Source: Pseudomonas sp. P8_229 (lineage in GTDB: Bacteria; Pseudomonadota; Gammaproteobacteria; Pseudomonadales; Pseudomonadaceae). From it: a stretch of DNA of 64,000 nt. The position numbers and the translations under genes are program-made. Positions 38,233 through 52,644 of the stretch are shown here, one piece after another. The notes under the pieces are model-generated. The model worked only from the letters and a program-made list of their open reading frames with translations. It was not told where the DNA came from and did no database searches. The DNA lies in contig NZ_CP125378.1 in assembly GCF_034008635.1 (NCBI RefSeq), positions 3,844,501 through 3,908,500 on the forward strand. The letters run 5' to 3'. How positions within the stretch are numbered: the first letter of the stretch is position 1; every line of letters starts with the position of its first letter.

Positions 38233-39369
38233 TTGACTAAGCCAGCCATACTCGCCCTTGCTGATGGCAGCATTTTTCGCGGCGAAGCCATTGGAGCCGA
38301 CGGTCAGACCGTTGGTGAGGTGGTGTTCAACACCGCAATGACCGGCTATCAGGAAATCCTTACCGATCCTTCCTACGCCCAACAGATCGTTACCCTGACT
38401 TACCCGCACATCGGCAACACCGGCACCACGCCGGAAGATGCCGAGTCCGACCGCGTATGGTCCGCTGGCCTGGTTATCCGTGACCTGCCGCTGGTAGCGA
38501 GCAACTGGCGTAACACGATGTCCCTGTCCGACTACCTGAAAGCCAACAGCGTTGTGGCAATCGCCGGTATCGACACCCGTCGCCTGACCCGCATCCTGCG
38601 TGAAAAAGGCGCACAGAACGGCTGCATCATGGCCGGCGACAACATTTCCGAAGAAGCGGCAATTGCCGCCGCGCAAGGCTTCCCTGGCCTGAAGGGCATG
38701 GATCTGGCGAAAGTCGTCAGCACCAAGGAAAAGTACGAATGGCGCTCCACTGTCTGGGATTTGAAGACTGACAGCCACGCGACCATCGAAGCGTCCGAGC
38801 TGCCATATCACGTGGTTGCCTACGACTACGGCGTCAAGCTGAACATCCTGCGCATGCTGGTCGAGCGCGGCTGCCGCGTGACCGTGGTGCCGGCGCAAAC
38901 CCCGGCTGCCGACGTGCTGGCACTCAAGCCGGACGGCGTGTTCCTGTCCAACGGCCCTGGTGATCCGGAGCCATGCGACTACGCAATCAAGGCGATCAAG
39001 GAAGTGCTGGAGACCGAAATTCCGGTGTTCGGCATCTGCCTCGGTCACCAGCTGCTGGCTCTGGCCTCCGGCGCCAAGACCCTGAAAATGGGCCATGGCC
39101 ACCACGGTGCCAACCACCCGGTGCAGGATCTGGACACTGGCGTCGTGATGATCACCAGCCAGAACCACGGTTTCGCGGTTGACGAAGCGACCCTGCCGGC
39201 CAACGTGCGTGCGATCCACAAATCGCTGTTCGACGGCACCCTGCAAGGCATCGAGCGCACCGACAAGAGCGCGTTCAGCTTCCAGGGTCACCCTGAGGCG
39301 AGCCCGGGCCCGAACGATGTCGCGCCACTGTTCGACCGCTTCATCAACGAGATGGCCAAGCGACGCTAA
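38233..39369 (+). CDS. carA: Carbamoyl-phosphate synthase small subunit
   Basis: The protein has 378 residues. The start is taken as TTG at 38233, six bases after GGGAGG, giving [21 protein letters not shown], which agrees with the P. aeruginosa protein; an ATG eight codons upstream lacks a ribosome site. The class-I glutamine amidotransferase domain carries the nucleophile C269 in [15 protein letters not shown], with His and Glu in [13 protein letters not shown] near the end. It supplies ammonia from glutamine to CarB for arginine and pyrimidine synthesis. Confidence 0.97.
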   Translation: MTKPAILALADGSIFRGEAIGADGQTVGEVVFNTAMTGYQEILTDPSYAQQIVTLTYPHIGNTGTTPEDAESDRVWSAGLVIRDLPLVASNWRNTMSLSDYLKANSVVAIAGIDTRRLTRILREKGAQNGCIMAGDNISEEAAIAAAQGFPGLKGMDLAKVVSTKEKYEWRSTVWDLKTDSHATIEASELPYHVVAYDYGVKLNILRMLVERGCRVTVVPAQTPAADVLALKPDGVFLSNGPGDPEPCDYAIKAIKEVLETEIPVFGICLGHQLLALASGAKTLKMGHGHHGANHPVQDLDTGVVMITSQNHGFAVDEATLPANVRAIHKSLFDGTLQGIERTDKSAFSFQGHPEASPGPNDVAPLFDRFINEMAKRR

Positions 39370-39495
39370 GCGTTCGCCTTGAGACTGTAGAGAGAAGCCC
39401 CTCGAGGGCGGCCCCGGCACCGGCGGCCCCTTCGGGACTTCAGAAATCGATCAAGACGGCTTGCCGACTGACCTGCGGATTTGAGTGACAAACCC

Positions 39496-42713
<3,218 letters not shown>

Positions 42714-42717
<4 letters not shown>

Positions 42718-43190
42718 TCAAATACCCAATGACCGTCCAGGGCGCGAAAGCCCTGGAAGAAGAACACGCTCATCTGACCAAGGTCGTTCGTCCGAAGCTC
42801 AGCCAGGACATCGGTACGGCTCGCGAGTTGGGTGACCTGAAGGAAAACGCCGAATACCATGCCGCCCGCGAACAGCAGGGCATGGTCGAGGCGCGGATTC
42901 GTGATATCGAAGGCCGGATTCAGAATCAGGTCATCATCGACGTCACGACTATTCCTCATACCGGCAAGGTGATCTTCGGTACAACCGTCGAAATCGCCAA
43001 CGTCGAGACTGATGAGTCCGTGACTTACCACATCGTGGGTGAGGATGAGGCTGACTTCAAACTCGGCAAGATTTCGGTCGGCTCGCCTCTGGCTCGCGCC
43101 TTGATCGGCAAGGAAGAGGGCGATGTAGTCGCCGTGAAAACGCCAAGCGGCGTTATCGAGTACGAGATTGTCGAAGTCCGTCACATCTGA
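42714..43190 (+). CDS. greA: Transcription elongation factor GreA
   Basis: The protein has 158 residues. The N-terminal coiled coil contains [54 protein letters not shown] with the acidic tip residues D and E ([13 protein letters not shown]) that reach the polymerase active site; the C-terminal FKBP-like domain ends [15 protein letters not shown]. It rescues backtracked RNA polymerase by transcript cleavage. ATG overlaps the carB stop (ATGA), so it is coupled to carB. Confidence 0.99.
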
Positions 43191-43218
43191 AGGAGGGCGC
43201 CCGCTACGTGCGGGCGCC

Positions 43219-43623
43219 ATGCTTTGGCAGCTGGCCCAGATGTTGTGGGTCGGCGGCTTCTGGTTGGTTCATCTCGGTTTGCGAGCGGTGTTGGGCAAGA
43301 TTGGCCTGGCGCCGTTGCTGATCGATGAGATTGCCGATGCTTTTGCGGTGCCGGTGGTGAGTTTCGCCGCCGCATGCGTGATTTTTCAGGCTTTGGTGCT
43401 GGTACAGGCCGAGGGCCTTGCCAGTCTATGGCGGGATTTTCGCGGGCAAGTATTACTGATGGCGTTGTATGCGTGTGCGATGTTTGTCGCCGTGCGTGTC
43501 GGCTGGCCGGATGCGCAGCGCTGGCAGGAGTTCAGTTTTCTGGTATTGGGCTTTTCCGGTCTGGTGCTGGTGCTGCAACCGGTGCCGGGATGGAGTGGCA
43601 GGGTGCGCGAAGCACACCCTTGA
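43219..43623 (+). CDS. Small inner-membrane protein (DUF4149-like)
   Basis: This 134-residue protein has four predicted membrane helices (about 3-20, 45-65, 75-93, 100-120). It opens MLWQLAQMLWVGGFWLVHL, with the W-x-G-G pattern of DUF4149 proteins, and ends with a short charged tail. GGAGG is 25 bases upstream, separated from the ATG by a GCGCCCG...CGGGCGC hairpin, so translation may be limited or coupled to greA. Function unknown. It lies between greA and convergent yhbY, as in other pseudomonads. Confidence 0.82.
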   Translation: MLWQLAQMLWVGGFWLVHLGLRAVLGKIGLAPLLIDEIADAFAVPVVSFAAACVIFQALVLVQAEGLASLWRDFRGQVLLMALYACAMFVAVRVGWPDAQRWQEFSFLVLGFSGLVLVLQPVPGWSGRVREAHP

Positions 43624-43632
43624 CCCTTGTCA

Positions 43633-43941
43633 TCACTTGAAGCGATGAACGTTCGACAGCTGCTTGTTGGCGCTGAAGTTCTTGCGGTAAACCAGTGCCA
43701 TCTTGCCGATGACCTGAACCAGGTCCGCTTTGCCGACCTTGCACAGTTCTGCAATGTGCGCCAAGCGCGACTCGCGATCGAGGATGTTGAGCTTGATCTT
43801 GATCAGCTCGTGATCCGCCAATGCGCGTTCGAGTTCGGCTAGCACACCTTCAGTCAAACCGTTGTCAGCCACAGTCAAGACTGGTTTCAGGTGGTGGCCA
43901 ATGGATTTGTACTGTTTCTTCTGCTCTGGAGTGAGCGGCAT
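43633..43941 (-). CDS. yhbY: Ribosome-assembly RNA-binding protein YhbY
   Basis: The protein has 102 residues and is a single CRS1-YhbY (CRM) domain: LTPEQKKQYKSIGHHLKPVLTVADNGLTEGVLAELERALADHELIKIKL followed by VQVIGKMALVYRKN, with the conserved G-x-x-x-x-x-Y-R loop. It associates with pre-50S particles. It is divergent from rlmE. Confidence 0.97.
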   Translation of the reverse strand: MPLTPEQKKQYKSIGHHLKPVLTVADNGLTEGVLAELERALADHELIKIKLNILDRESRLAHIAELCKVGKADLVQVIGKMALVYRKNFSANKQLSNVHRFK

Positions 43942-44042
43942 AATCTGACCCTTTCGTCTGGATTCTGTAAAATGGCGGCCATTTTACCCGAGGGTTCGTG
44001 GATCCGCCCAATTAATCACGACCCTTATCATCGAGGTGCCCA

Positions 44043-44672
44043 ATGGCGCGTTCCAAGACAAGCCTTGGTTGGCTGAAACGACATGTCAACGATCCCTATG
44101 TGAAGCAGGCGCAGAAGGATGGCTACCGCTCGCGTGCAAGTTACAAGCTTCTGGAAATCCAGGAGAAATACAAGCTGATCCGTCCGGGCATGAGCGTTGT
44201 CGACCTGGGTGCTGCGCCTGGTGGCTGGTCGCAGGTCACTAGCCGGCTGATCGGTGGTCAGGGGCGGCTAATCGCTTCGGACATCCTGGAAATGGACAGC
44301 ATTCCTGACGTGAACTTCATCCAGGGTGACTTCACCGAGGACGAAGTGCTCGCGCGGATCCTTGAAGCCGTGGGTAATTCGCAGGTGGACCTTGTGATTT
44401 CCGATATGGCCCCCAATATGAGTGGTACGCCTGAAGTGGACATGCCAAAAGCCATGTTCCTTTGCGAGCTGGCGCTTGATCTGGCTGAGCGGATACTCAA
44501 GCCGGGCGGTAATTTCGTGATCAAGATTTTTCAGGGCGAAGGGTTCGATGTTTACCTGAAGGACGCTCGCAAAAAATTCGACAAGATCCAGATGATCAAG
44601 CCGGATTCGTCCCGTGGCAGTTCCCGCGAGCAATACATGCTGGCTTGGGGTTACCGCGGGCGTAGTGAGTAA
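44043..44672 (+). CDS. rlmE: 23S rRNA (uridine-2'-O) methyltransferase RlmE (FtsJ/RrmJ)
   Basis: The protein has 209 residues. After a basic start ([39 protein letters not shown], with catalytic Lys), the SAM-binding motif [13 protein letters not shown], then [14 protein letters not shown] (catalytic Asp), [14 protein letters not shown] (catalytic Lys) and [17 protein letters not shown] (catalytic Glu) show the K-D-K-E tetrad. It methylates the A-loop uridine of 23S rRNA in the 50S subunit and is heat-shock linked in E. coli. ftsH follows 193 bases later. Confidence 0.98.
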   Translation: MARSKTSLGWLKRHVNDPYVKQAQKDGYRSRASYKLLEIQEKYKLIRPGMSVVDLGAAPGGWSQVTSRLIGGQGRLIASDILEMDSIPDVNFIQGDFTEDEVLARILEAVGNSQVDLVISDMAPNMSGTPEVDMPKAMFLCELALDLAERILKPGGNFVIKIFQGEGFDVYLKDARKKFDKIQMIKPDSSRGSSREQYMLAWGYRGRSE

Positions 44673-44865
44673 AACGAGGTTTTTTGGCGGGGTGATAGGT
44701 TTTTCGTATTTCGCCCCGCGTGCATAAGCGAATATTGTGTAGAAAGTGTTTCACAAAGGGTTACAGACGGCGCCTGCCAGAGCTGTAGGTAATGTAGTAA
44801 GTTAGGCCGGTGAATATCATGCGAAGCGCGCGCCAGTAGCGGAGCTTGCTTCAGAGGGTAGTTAA

Positions 44866-46785
44866 TTGAACGATATGGCAAAGAATCTGATCCTGTGGTT
44901 GATCATCGCGGCAGTCCTGGTGACGGTGATGAACAACTTCTCCAGCCCTAACGAGCCGCAGACCCTCAACTATTCCGACTTCATCCAGCAGGTCAAGGAT
45001 GGCAAGGTCGAGCGCGTAGCCGTTGACGGCTATGTGATTACCGGCAAACGCAACGACGGCGACAGCTTCAAGACCATTCGTCCGGCGATCCAGGACAACG
45101 GTCTGATCGGCGATCTGGTCGACAACCACGTTGTGGTCGAAGGCAAGCAGCCTGAACAGCAAAGCATCTGGACCCAGCTCCTGGTGGCCAGCTTCCCGAT
45201 CCTGGTGATCATCGCGGTGTTCATGTTCTTCATGCGCCAGATGCAGGGCGGTGCGGGCGGCAAGGGCGGACCGATGAGCTTCGGCAAGAGCAAGGCACGC
45301 CTGCTGTCCGAAGATCAGGTGAAAACCACATTGGCTGACGTTGCCGGTTGCGACGAAGCCAAGGAAGAAGTCGGCGAGTTGGTTGAGTTCCTGCGTGATC
45401 CGGGCAAGTTCCAGCGTCTGGGTGGTCGTATTCCTCGCGGCGTGCTGATGGTCGGTCCTCCGGGTACCGGTAAAACCTTGCTGGCCAAGGCGATTGCCGG
45501 CGAAGCGAAGGTGCCGTTCTTCACCATTTCCGGTTCCGACTTTGTCGAAATGTTCGTGGGTGTCGGCGCGAGCCGTGTTCGCGACATGTTCGAGCAAGCC
45601 AAGAAACACGCTCCATGCATCATCTTCATCGACGAAATCGACGCCGTCGGTCGCCATCGTGGCGCCGGCATGGGTGGCGGTCACGACGAGCGCGAGCAGA
45701 CTCTCAACCAGTTGCTGGTAGAGATGGACGGCTTCGAAATGAATGACGGCATCATCGTGATTGCTGCTACCAACCGTCCTGACGTACTCGACCCTGCGCT
45801 GCTGCGTCCGGGCCGTTTCGACCGTCAGGTGGTGGTTGGCTTGCCGGACATCCGTGGTCGCGAGCAGATCCTCAAGGTTCACATGCGCAAAGTGCCAATG
45901 GGCGACGACGTTGCTCCGGCAGTCATCGCACGCGGTACTCCGGGCTTCTCCGGTGCCGACCTGGCCAACCTGGTCAACGAAGCGTCGCTGTTCGCTGCAC
46001 GCAGCGGCAAGCGTATCGTCGAAATGAAGGAATTCGAACTGGCCAAAGACAAGATCATGATGGGTGCCGAGCGCAAATCCATGGTCATGTCCGAGAAAGA
46101 AAAGCAGAACACCGCTTATCACGAAGCTGGCCACGCCATCGTTGGTCGCGTAGTGCCTGAGCATGATCCGGTGTACAAGGTCTCGATCATTCCCCGCGGT
46201 CGTGCGCTGGGTGTGACCATGTTCCTGCCGGAAGAAGATCGCTACAGCCTCTCCAAGCGTGCGCTGATCAGTCAGATCTGCTCGCTGTACGGCGGTCGTA
46301 TCGCTGAAGAAATGACCCTTGGCTTCGACGGTGTCACCACCGGTGCTTCGAACGACATCATGCGTGCCAGCCAGATTGCACGGAACATGGTGACCAAGTG
46401 GGGGCTGTCGGAAAAACTCGGTCCGTTGATGTACGCCGAAGAAGAGGGCGAAGTGTTCCTCGGTCGCGGCGGTGGTGGTCAGAATGCAAGCTTCTCCGGT
46501 GAGACGGCCAAGCTGATCGACTCCGAAGTGCGCAGTATCATTGACCAGTGCTACGGCAGCGCGAAACAGATTCTCACGGACAACCGTGACAAGCTGGACG
46601 CCATGGCGGATGCGCTGATGAAGTATGAAACGATCGATGCCGAGCAAATCGACGACATCATGGCGGGTCGCACGCCTCGCGAACCGCGCGACTGGTCGGG
46701 TGGTACCGGCACCGGTACGCCGCCTCCAGTGGTCCAGGATGAGCGTCCTGAAACGCCGATTGGCGGTCCGGCTGCTGACGTTTAA
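44866..46785 (+). CDS. ftsH: ATP-dependent zinc metalloprotease FtsH
   Basis: The protein has 639 residues if started at TTG 44866 (AGAGGG seven bases upstream); the ATG three codons later (44875, MAKNLILWL) is the alternative and is conserved in E. coli. Two membrane helices (about 8-24 and 107-125) flank a periplasmic domain. The AAA module has Walker A GPPGTGKT (197-204), Walker [10 protein letters not shown], and the SRH arginines (RPGRFDRQ). The zinc site is HEAGH (419-423) with the third ligand downstream. The C-terminus is a coiled region and a Gly/Pro tail. It degrades membrane proteins, sigma-32 and LpxC in E. coli. Confidence 0.98.
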   Translation: MNDMAKNLILWLIIAAVLVTVMNNFSSPNEPQTLNYSDFIQQVKDGKVERVAVDGYVITGKRNDGDSFKTIRPAIQDNGLIGDLVDNHVVVEGKQPEQQSIWTQLLVASFPILVIIAVFMFFMRQMQGGAGGKGGPMSFGKSKARLLSEDQVKTTLADVAGCDEAKEEVGELVEFLRDPGKFQRLGGRIPRGVLMVGPPGTGKTLLAKAIAGEAKVPFFTISGSDFVEMFVGVGASRVRDMFEQAKKHAPCIIFIDEIDAVGRHRGAGMGGGHDEREQTLNQLLVEMDGFEMNDGIIVIAATNRPDVLDPALLRPGRFDRQVVVGLPDIRGREQILKVHMRKVPMGDDVAPAVIARGTPGFSGADLANLVNEASLFAARSGKRIVEMKEFELAKDKIMMGAERKSMVMSEKEKQNTAYHEAGHAIVGRVVPEHDPVYKVSIIPRGRALGVTMFLPEEDRYSLSKRALISQICSLYGGRIAEEMTLGFDGVTTGASNDIMRASQIARNMVTKWGLSEKLGPLMYAEEEGEVFLGRGGGGQNASFSGETAKLIDSEVRSIIDQCYGSAKQILTDNRDKLDAMADALMKYETIDAEQIDDIMAGRTPREPRDWSGGTGTGTPPPVVQDERPETPIGGPAADV

Positions 46786-46793
46786 GGTTTGAA

Positions 46794-47645
46794 ATGACTT
46801 CTGTACAGTCCCTGACCCGGTTGCCTTGCGGCAACCGGGTTCTTGATTTGGCCCGGACGCATGTCATGGGCATTCTCAATGTTACTCCTGACTCTTTCTC
46901 CGACGGCGGCCGCTACAGCCAGTTGGACGTGGCCTTGCGTCATGCTGAAGCCATGGTGGCCGCCGGCGCGACACTGATCGATGTCGGTGGCGAGTCGACT
47001 CGGCCTGGCGCTCGTGCGGTTTCGCCGCTGGAGGAGCTGGAGCGCGTGGCGCCGATCGTTGAGCTGATCAATCGCGAACTGGATGTGGTCATCTCGGTCG
47101 ACACGTCGACACCGGCGGTGATGCGCGAAACTGCACGCCTTGGTGCCGGCTTGATCAACGATGTGCGTTCGCTGCGCCGTGATGGCGCGCTGGATGCCGC
47201 TGCGGCGACTGGCCTGCCGGTCTGTCTGATGCATATGCTCGGCGAGCCGGGTGATATGCAGGACAATCCGCACTATCAGGATGTAACTCGGGAAGTGGGC
47301 GAGTTTCTCGCTGAGCGCATGACGCAATGCGCACAAGCGGGCATTCCTGCCGAGCGGATCATTCTTGATCCCGGTTTTGGCTTCGCCAAAACGCTGCAGC
47401 ACAATTTAAGCTTGTTCAAACATATGGAGGCTCTGCATGCGCTGGGTCGTCCGCTATTGGTTGGCGTTTCACGTAAAAGCATGATCGGCCAGGCGCTGAA
47501 TCGCCCCGTGGGCGAGCGTCTGTATGGCGGTCTCGCGTTGGCGGCGCTGGCATCAGTGAAAGGAGCGCGTATATTGCGCGTCCATGATGTGGCGGAAACG
47601 GTAGACGTGGTGCGCATGCTCGCGGCCGTGGAATCAGCCGAATAA
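46794..47645 (+). CDS. folP: Dihydropteroate synthase
   Basis: The protein has 283 residues and a TIM-barrel. Signatures: [17 protein letters not shown] (pterin loop), [65 protein letters not shown]. It condenses the pterin pyrophosphate with p-aminobenzoate for folate; target of sulfonamides. It starts eight bases after ftsH and ends 16 bases before glmM, so it is co-transcribed with both. Confidence 0.98.
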   Translation: MTSVQSLTRLPCGNRVLDLARTHVMGILNVTPDSFSDGGRYSQLDVALRHAEAMVAAGATLIDVGGESTRPGARAVSPLEELERVAPIVELINRELDVVISVDTSTPAVMRETARLGAGLINDVRSLRRDGALDAAAATGLPVCLMHMLGEPGDMQDNPHYQDVTREVGEFLAERMTQCAQAGIPAERIILDPGFGFAKTLQHNLSLFKHMEALHALGRPLLVGVSRKSMIGQALNRPVGERLYGGLALAALASVKGARILRVHDVAETVDVVRMLAAVESAE

Positions 47646-47661
47646 GAATGATGGAGCACTT

Positions 47662-48999
47662 ATGAGCAAGAAATACTTTGGTACTGACGGCATTCGTGGT
47701 CGTGTCGGTGAATACCCGATTACCCCTGACTTCATGCTCAAGCTCGGCTGGGCGGCGGGCATGGCCTTCCGCAAGATGGGCGCCTGCAAGGTGCTGGTCG
47801 GCAAGGACACTCGAATCTCTGGCTACATGTTTGAGTCCGCACTTGAGGCAGGCCTGACGTCGGCGGGTGCCGATGTCATGCTGCTCGGCCCGATGCCGAC
47901 GCCGGCCATTGCCTATCTGTCGCGTACATTCCAGGCTGAAGCCGGGATCGTGATCAGCGCTTCGCACAACCCGCATGACGATAACGGCATCAAATTTTTC
48001 TCCGGTAAAGGCACCAAGTTGCCTGATGAGCTGGAGCTGATGATCGAAGAATTGCTCGATGCTCCGATGACCGTGGTTGAGTCGAGCAAGATCGGTAAGG
48101 TTTCGCGCATCAACGACGCCTCCGGTCGCTACATCGAATTCTGCAAAAGCAGTGTGCCAACCGGCACCAGCTTCTCTGGCCTGAAGATCGTTATCGACTG
48201 CGCGCATGGGGCGACCTACAAGGTGGCTCCGAGTGTCTTTCGCGAATTGGGTGCTGACGTGGTCGTTTTATCGGCCCAGCCCAATGGCCTGAACATCAAT
48301 GACAACTGTGGTTCGACCCATATGGGTCAACTGCAGGCTGCTGTGTTGGCTGAGCATGCAGACCTGGGTATCGCTTTCGATGGTGATGGTGATCGAGTGT
48401 TGATGGTCGATCACACTGGTGCAGTCGTCGATGGTGACGAGTTGCTGTTCATCATCGCGCGCGATCTTCACGAGCGCGGGAAATTGCAGGGTGGTGTCGT
48501 CGGCACGCTGATGAGTAACCTGGGGTTGGAGCTCGCACTGGCTGATCTCTCGATTCCATTCATTCGTGCCAACGTCGGCGACCGCTATGTGATCGCAGAG
48601 TTGCTGGAACGTAACTGGATGGTGGGTGGTGAGAACTCGGGACACATCGTCTGCTTCAATCACACCACTACGGGGGATGCGATCATTGCAGCGCTGCAGG
48701 TGCTCATGGCGCTGAAAGCCCGCAATGAGGGGCTGGCGCAATCCCGTCAGGCACTTCGCAAGTGCCCACAGGTGCTGATCAACGTGCGTTTCAGTGGGGG
48801 TGAAAGTCCACTCGAGCATCCGGCTGTCAAGGAAGCCAGTGCGCGTGTAACCCAGGCAATGGCCGGTCGTGGTCGGGTACTTTTGCGCAAGTCCGGCACA
48901 GAGCCGTTGGTGCGTGTGATGGTCGAAGGCGAGGATGAAACTCAGGTTCGCACCTACGCCGAAGAACTGGCAAAACTGGTAACTGAAGTTTCTGCCTGA
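47662..48999 (+). CDS. glmM: Phosphoglucosamine mutase
   Basis: The protein has 445 residues. The active serine S101 lies in [17 protein letters not shown]; metal-binding loop [13 protein letters not shown] (about 238-250); sugar loop [18 protein letters not shown]; phosphate loop [17 protein letters not shown]. It converts glucosamine-6-P to glucosamine-1-P for peptidoglycan and LPS. Start: ATGGAGCACTT precedes an ATG opening [13 protein letters not shown], the family's usual start. Confidence 0.99.
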   Translation: MSKKYFGTDGIRGRVGEYPITPDFMLKLGWAAGMAFRKMGACKVLVGKDTRISGYMFESALEAGLTSAGADVMLLGPMPTPAIAYLSRTFQAEAGIVISASHNPHDDNGIKFFSGKGTKLPDELELMIEELLDAPMTVVESSKIGKVSRINDASGRYIEFCKSSVPTGTSFSGLKIVIDCAHGATYKVAPSVFRELGADVVVLSAQPNGLNINDNCGSTHMGQLQAAVLAEHADLGIAFDGDGDRVLMVDHTGAVVDGDELLFIIARDLHERGKLQGGVVGTLMSNLGLELALADLSIPFIRANVGDRYVIAELLERNWMVGGENSGHIVCFNHTTTGDAIIAALQVLMALKARNEGLAQSRQALRKCPQVLINVRFSGGESPLEHPAVKEASARVTQAMAGRGRVLLRKSGTEPLVRVMVEGEDETQVRTYAEELAKLVTEVSA

Positions 49000-49064
49000 T
49001 TCGGCTTGCCAGCCATGATTGTGTTGGGTAACATCTGCGCCCACTTTGACCGACGAGGTACAGC

Positions 49065-49820
49065 ATGCGTCGCCCTATGGTAGCTGGTAACTGGAAGATG
49101 CACGGTACCCGCGCCAGCGTCGCTGAGCTGATCAACGGCCTTCGTCATCTGGCCTTGCCAAGCGGTGTTGATGTCGCGGTATTCCCGCCTTGCTTGCATA
49201 TCAATCAAGTGATTGATGGCTTGAAAGGAAAGTCGATTTCGGTCGGTGCGCAGAATTCTGCGGTGGAATCCATGCAAGGTGCATTGACCGGTGAAATTGC
49301 GCCGAGTCAGTTGGTGGATGCAGGTTGTTCCCTGGTGCTTGTCGGGCACTCCGAACGCCGCCAGATAATGGGCGAGCGAGACGGAATGCTGAATCGCAAG
49401 TTCGCAGCGGCACAGGCATGTGGCTTGATTCCGGTGTTGTGTGTAGGGGAGACTCTCGAGCAGCGTGAAGCCGGAAAAACTCTTGAGGTTGTCGGGCGTC
49501 AGCTGGGCAGCATCATTGAGGAGCTGGGTGTTGGTGCCTTTGCCAAGGCAGTCATTGCTTACGAGCCTGTCTGGGCCATTGGTACCGGACTGACTGCAAC
49601 GCCGCAACAGGCTCAGGATGTGCATAAGGCCATTCGCGAGCAGTTGGCGGCAGAGAATTCTGAAGTCGCACGAGGTGTGCGGCTTCTATACGGCGGCAGC
49701 GTGAAGGCGGCCAATGCGGTCGAACTGTTCGGCATGCCGGATATCGATGGGGGGCTCATTGGTGGAGCTTCCCTGAATGCAGATGAGTTCGGTGCGATTT
49801 GTCGCGCCGCGGGAAACTGA
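49065..49820 (+). CDS. tpiA: Triosephosphate isomerase
   Basis: The protein has 251 residues. [14 protein letters not shown] (catalytic Lys), [10 protein letters not shown] (catalytic His), [13 protein letters not shown] (catalytic Glu, followed by the flexible loop), [13 protein letters not shown] (phosphate loop). It interconverts DHAP and glyceraldehyde-3-P. It lies 65 bases after glmM. Confidence 0.99.
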   Translation: MRRPMVAGNWKMHGTRASVAELINGLRHLALPSGVDVAVFPPCLHINQVIDGLKGKSISVGAQNSAVESMQGALTGEIAPSQLVDAGCSLVLVGHSERRQIMGERDGMLNRKFAAAQACGLIPVLCVGETLEQREAGKTLEVVGRQLGSIIEELGVGAFAKAVIAYEPVWAIGTGLTATPQQAQDVHKAIREQLAAENSEVARGVRLLYGGSVKAANAVELFGMPDIDGGLIGGASLNADEFGAICRAAGN

Positions 49821-49824
49821 AAAA

Positions 49825-50208
49825 ATGCTGGAAACAGTCGTAGTCGTTTTTCATCTGCTGGGTGCATTGGGCGTAGTTGCTCTGGTTTTGCTGCAGCAGG
49901 GTAAGGGTGCGGACGCTGGCGCGTCTTTCGGAGCAGGTGCTTCAAATACTGTGTTCGGAAGCCAAGGTTCCTCTACCTTTCTTAGTAAGTTTACTGCTAT
50001 ACTTGCCGCCGGTTTCTTCATAACCAGCTTGGGGTTAGGTTACTTTGCTAAAGAGAAGGCTCATCAGCTGACTCAAGCAGGTCTGCCAAATCCAGCAGTG
50101 TTGGAAGTACCTAAGCAACAACCGGCTTCTGATGATGTCCCGGTGCTTCAAGAGCAAAAGTCGGCTACTCCAGCGACTGACGTACCTCCAGCTCAAGAGC
50201 AGAAGTAA
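49825..50208 (+). CDS. secG: Preprotein translocase subunit SecG
   Basis: The protein has 127 residues from [40 protein letters not shown], the SecG signature, with two membrane helices (about 3-22 and 52-72) joined by the Gly/Ser-rich loop containing [16 protein letters not shown]. The C-terminal tail (about 55 residues, Pro/Gln-rich) is longer than in E. coli. It aids SecYEG-dependent export. It starts four bases after tpiA. Confidence 0.95.
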   Translation: MLETVVVVFHLLGALGVVALVLLQQGKGADAGASFGAGASNTVFGSQGSSTFLSKFTAILAAGFFITSLGLGYFAKEKAHQLTQAGLPNPAVLEVPKQQPASDDVPVLQEQKSATPATDVPPAQEQK

Positions 50209-50230
50209 GAAGGGTTTCAAACGTAGTTTT

Positions 50231-50316
50231 GCCGAGGTGGTGGAATTGGTAGACACGCAACCTTGAGGTGGTTGTGCCCATAGGGTGTAGGGGTTCGAGT
50301 CCCCTTCTCGGTACCA
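50231..50316 (+). tRNA. tRNA-Leu (anticodon GAG)
   Basis: The 86-nt gene includes CCA. Acceptor strand GCCGAGG pairs with the 3' arm through two G-U pairs; anticodon stem CAACC/GGTTG encloses TTGAGGT, giving GAG; a long variable arm (TGCCCATAGGGTGTA) marks the class-II Leu type; T-loop GGTTCGAGTCC. It lies between secG and tRNA-fMet, as in other pseudomonads. Confidence 0.97.
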
Positions 50317-50413
50317 ATTAGTCAGGAGAGCCCGCTGTTGCGGGCTTTCTTGCAGGTGGAAGGTTACATTGACCCTATAAGGGATCGGTCGTATACTTCC
50401 GCCCCAGCTTTGT

Positions 50414-50490
<77 letters not shown>

Positions 50491-50498
50491 GTTTAAGG

Positions 50499-50521
50499 AG
50501 CCCCTTTTAAGGGGCTTTTTG
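50499..50521 (+). terminator. Terminator after tRNA-fMet
   Basis: AGCCCC-TTTTAA-GGGGCT followed by TTTT; nine bases past the tRNA end. Confidence 0.9.
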
Positions 50522-50565
50522 TTAGCTGGACACTTTCTACGCCGCTGTTCGACGGCGTTTCAAGG

Positions 50566-50588
50566 ATGGGCGTTTCGCCCATTTTTTT
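50566..50588 (+). terminator. Second terminator/attenuator upstream of rimP
   Basis: ATGGGCG-TTT-CGCCCAT followed by seven T, 42 bases before rimP. A second, tandem stop here suggests that entry from the tRNA promoter into the nusA operon is limited or regulated by antitermination. Confidence 0.88.
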
Positions 50589-50629
50589 ATTTTGCAAAGC
50601 ATGCACATATCATGCACTAGGGGGTTCAG

Positions 50630-51088
50630 GTGTCGAGCAAGCTAGAAGAGTTGCAGGCCTTGCTGGCCCCGGTGGTCGTGGCCCTGGGCTATGAATGCTG
50701 GGGTATCGAGTTTTCGGCTCAGGGTCGTCACTCGATGTTGCGCGTTTATATCGATAAAGAGGGCGGTGTGCTGGTGGACGATTGCGCCATTGTCAGCCGT
50801 CAGATCAGCGGTGTACTGGATGTTGAAGATCCGATCGCCGTTGAATACACACTTGAAGTTTCCTCGCCTGGCATGGAACGCCCGCTGTTCACTCTTGAGC
50901 AGTTTGCAAAATTTGCCGGTGAACAAGTAAAGATCAAGCTGCGCTCGCCTTTTGAAGGGCGACGCAACTTTCAGGGCCTTCTGCGCGGTGTAGAAGAGCA
51001 GGACGTCGTGGTGCAGGTAGAAGACCATGAATTCCTGTTGCCGATCGACATGATCGACAAGGCCAACATTATTCCCAGTTTTGACTGA
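50630..51088 (+). CDS. rimP: Ribosome maturation factor RimP
   Basis: The protein has 152 residues from a GTG start ([28 protein letters not shown]). The N-terminal alpha/beta domain contains [33 protein letters not shown] and [15 protein letters not shown]; an Sm-like C-terminal domain follows. It is needed for 30S maturation. First gene of the rimP-nusA-infB operon. Confidence 0.98.
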   Translation: MSSKLEELQALLAPVVVALGYECWGIEFSAQGRHSMLRVYIDKEGGVLVDDCAIVSRQISGVLDVEDPIAVEYTLEVSSPGMERPLFTLEQFAKFAGEQVKIKLRSPFEGRRNFQGLLRGVEEQDVVVQVEDHEFLLPIDMIDKANIIPSFD

Positions 51089-51135
51089 GACGCGGATCCC
51101 GCGGATCCAATGGCTTGCGAAAGGCGAGGCGTACG

Positions 51136-52617
51136 ATGAGCAAAGAAGTACTGCTGGTTGTTGAGTCGGTATCCAATGAAAAGGGCGTACCGGCAAGCGT
51201 AATTTTTGAAGCGCTGGAGCTGGCCCTGGCCACTGCTACCAAAAAGCGTTTTGAAGACGAAGTTGACCTGCGTGTGGAAATTAACCGCCACACCGGTTCC
51301 TACGAAACTTTCCGTCGCTGGACGGTCGTCGAAGAGAATGACCTCGACGATCCGGCCATCGAAACCTGGCCGACCAAGGTTGCTGAAACGCATCCTGGCG
51401 CCAAGGTTGGCGACGTCGTCGAAGAAAAAATCGAATCCATCGAGTTCGGCCGCATTGCCGCACAGACTGCCAAGCAAGTCATTGTGCAGAAAGTGCGTGA
51501 AGCCGAGCGCGCTCAAGTGGTCGACGCCTATCGCGAGCGCCTGGGAGAAATCATCTCCGGCACCGTGAAAAAAGTGACCCGCGACAACGTGATCGTCGAT
51601 CTGGGCAACAACGCCGAAGCGTTGCTGGCTCGTGAAGACATCATTTCTCGCGAAACCTTCCGTGTCGGTGTGCGTCTGCGTGCACTGCTCAAGGAAATCC
51701 GCACCGAGAACCGCGGCCCGCAGCTGATCCTGTCGCGTACCGCGCCGGAAATGCTGATCGAACTGTTCCGTATCGAAGTGCCGGAAATCGCTGAAGGCCT
51801 GATCGAAGTCATGGCAGCGTCTCGTGATCCGGGTTCGCGTGCCAAGATTGCTGTCCGCTCCAAGGACAAACGCATCGACCCGCAGGGCGCGTGCATCGGT
51901 ATGCGCGGTTCGCGCGTCCAGGCCGTGTCGGGCGAGTTGGGTGGCGAGCGTGTCGATATTGTCCTGTGGGACGATAACCCGGCGCAGTTCGTGATCAATG
52001 CCATGTCGCCGGCAGAAGTGGCGGCCATTATCGTTGACGAAGATGCCCACGCCATGGACATCGCCGTTGGCGCAGACAATCTGGCTCAGGCCATCGGTCG
52101 CGGTGGTCAGAACGTGCGTCTGGCTAGCCAGTTGACTGGCTGGACCCTGAACGTGATGACCGAATCGGACATCCAGGCTAAGCAACAAGCAGAAACCGGC
52201 GACATCCTGCGCAACTTCATCGACGAGCTGGAAGTCGATGAAGAGCTGGCTCAGGTGCTGGTTGATGAAGGCTTCACCAGCCTGGAAGAGATTGCCTACG
52301 TACCGTTGGAAGAAATGCTCAACATCGACGGCTTTGACGAAGACATCGTCAACGAGCTTCGCGCTCGTGCCAAGGATCGCTTGTTGACCAAAGCCATCGC
52401 TACTGAGGAAAAGCTGGCAGACGCCCATCCGGCCGAAGACCTGCTCTCGCTTGAGGGTATGGACAAGGATTTGGCGATGGAACTGGCGGTGCGCGGCGTA
52501 ATTACCCGCGAAGACCTGGCCGAGCAGTCTATTGACGACCTGCTCGACATCGACGGCATTGACGATGATCGTGCCGGCAAGTTGATCATGGCCGCCCGAG
52601 CCCACTGGTTCGAGTAA
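51136..52617 (+). CDS. nusA: Transcription termination/antitermination factor NusA
   Basis: The protein has 493 residues from [18 protein letters not shown] (AAGGCGAGG upstream). Domains in order: polymerase-binding N-terminal domain (1-125), S1 domain (about 135-200: [28 protein letters not shown]), two KH domains (about 230-345: [49 protein letters not shown]), and two acidic repeats AR1/AR2 (about 365-493). Controls pausing, termination and antitermination. Confidence 0.99.
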   Translation: MSKEVLLVVESVSNEKGVPASVIFEALELALATATKKRFEDEVDLRVEINRHTGSYETFRRWTVVEENDLDDPAIETWPTKVAETHPGAKVGDVVEEKIESIEFGRIAAQTAKQVIVQKVREAERAQVVDAYRERLGEIISGTVKKVTRDNVIVDLGNNAEALLAREDIISRETFRVGVRLRALLKEIRTENRGPQLILSRTAPEMLIELFRIEVPEIAEGLIEVMAASRDPGSRAKIAVRSKDKRIDPQGACIGMRGSRVQAVSGELGGERVDIVLWDDNPAQFVINAMSPAEVAAIIVDEDAHAMDIAVGADNLAQAIGRGGQNVRLASQLTGWTLNVMTESDIQAKQQAETGDILRNFIDELEVDEELAQVLVDEGFTSLEEIAYVPLEEMLNIDGFDEDIVNELRARAKDRLLTKAIATEEKLADAHPAEDLLSLEGMDKDLAMELAVRGVITREDLAEQSIDDLLDIDGIDDDRAGKLIMAARAHWFE

Positions 52618-52644
52618 TTAGGCGCGGCCTGAGGAGAGAAGTGC

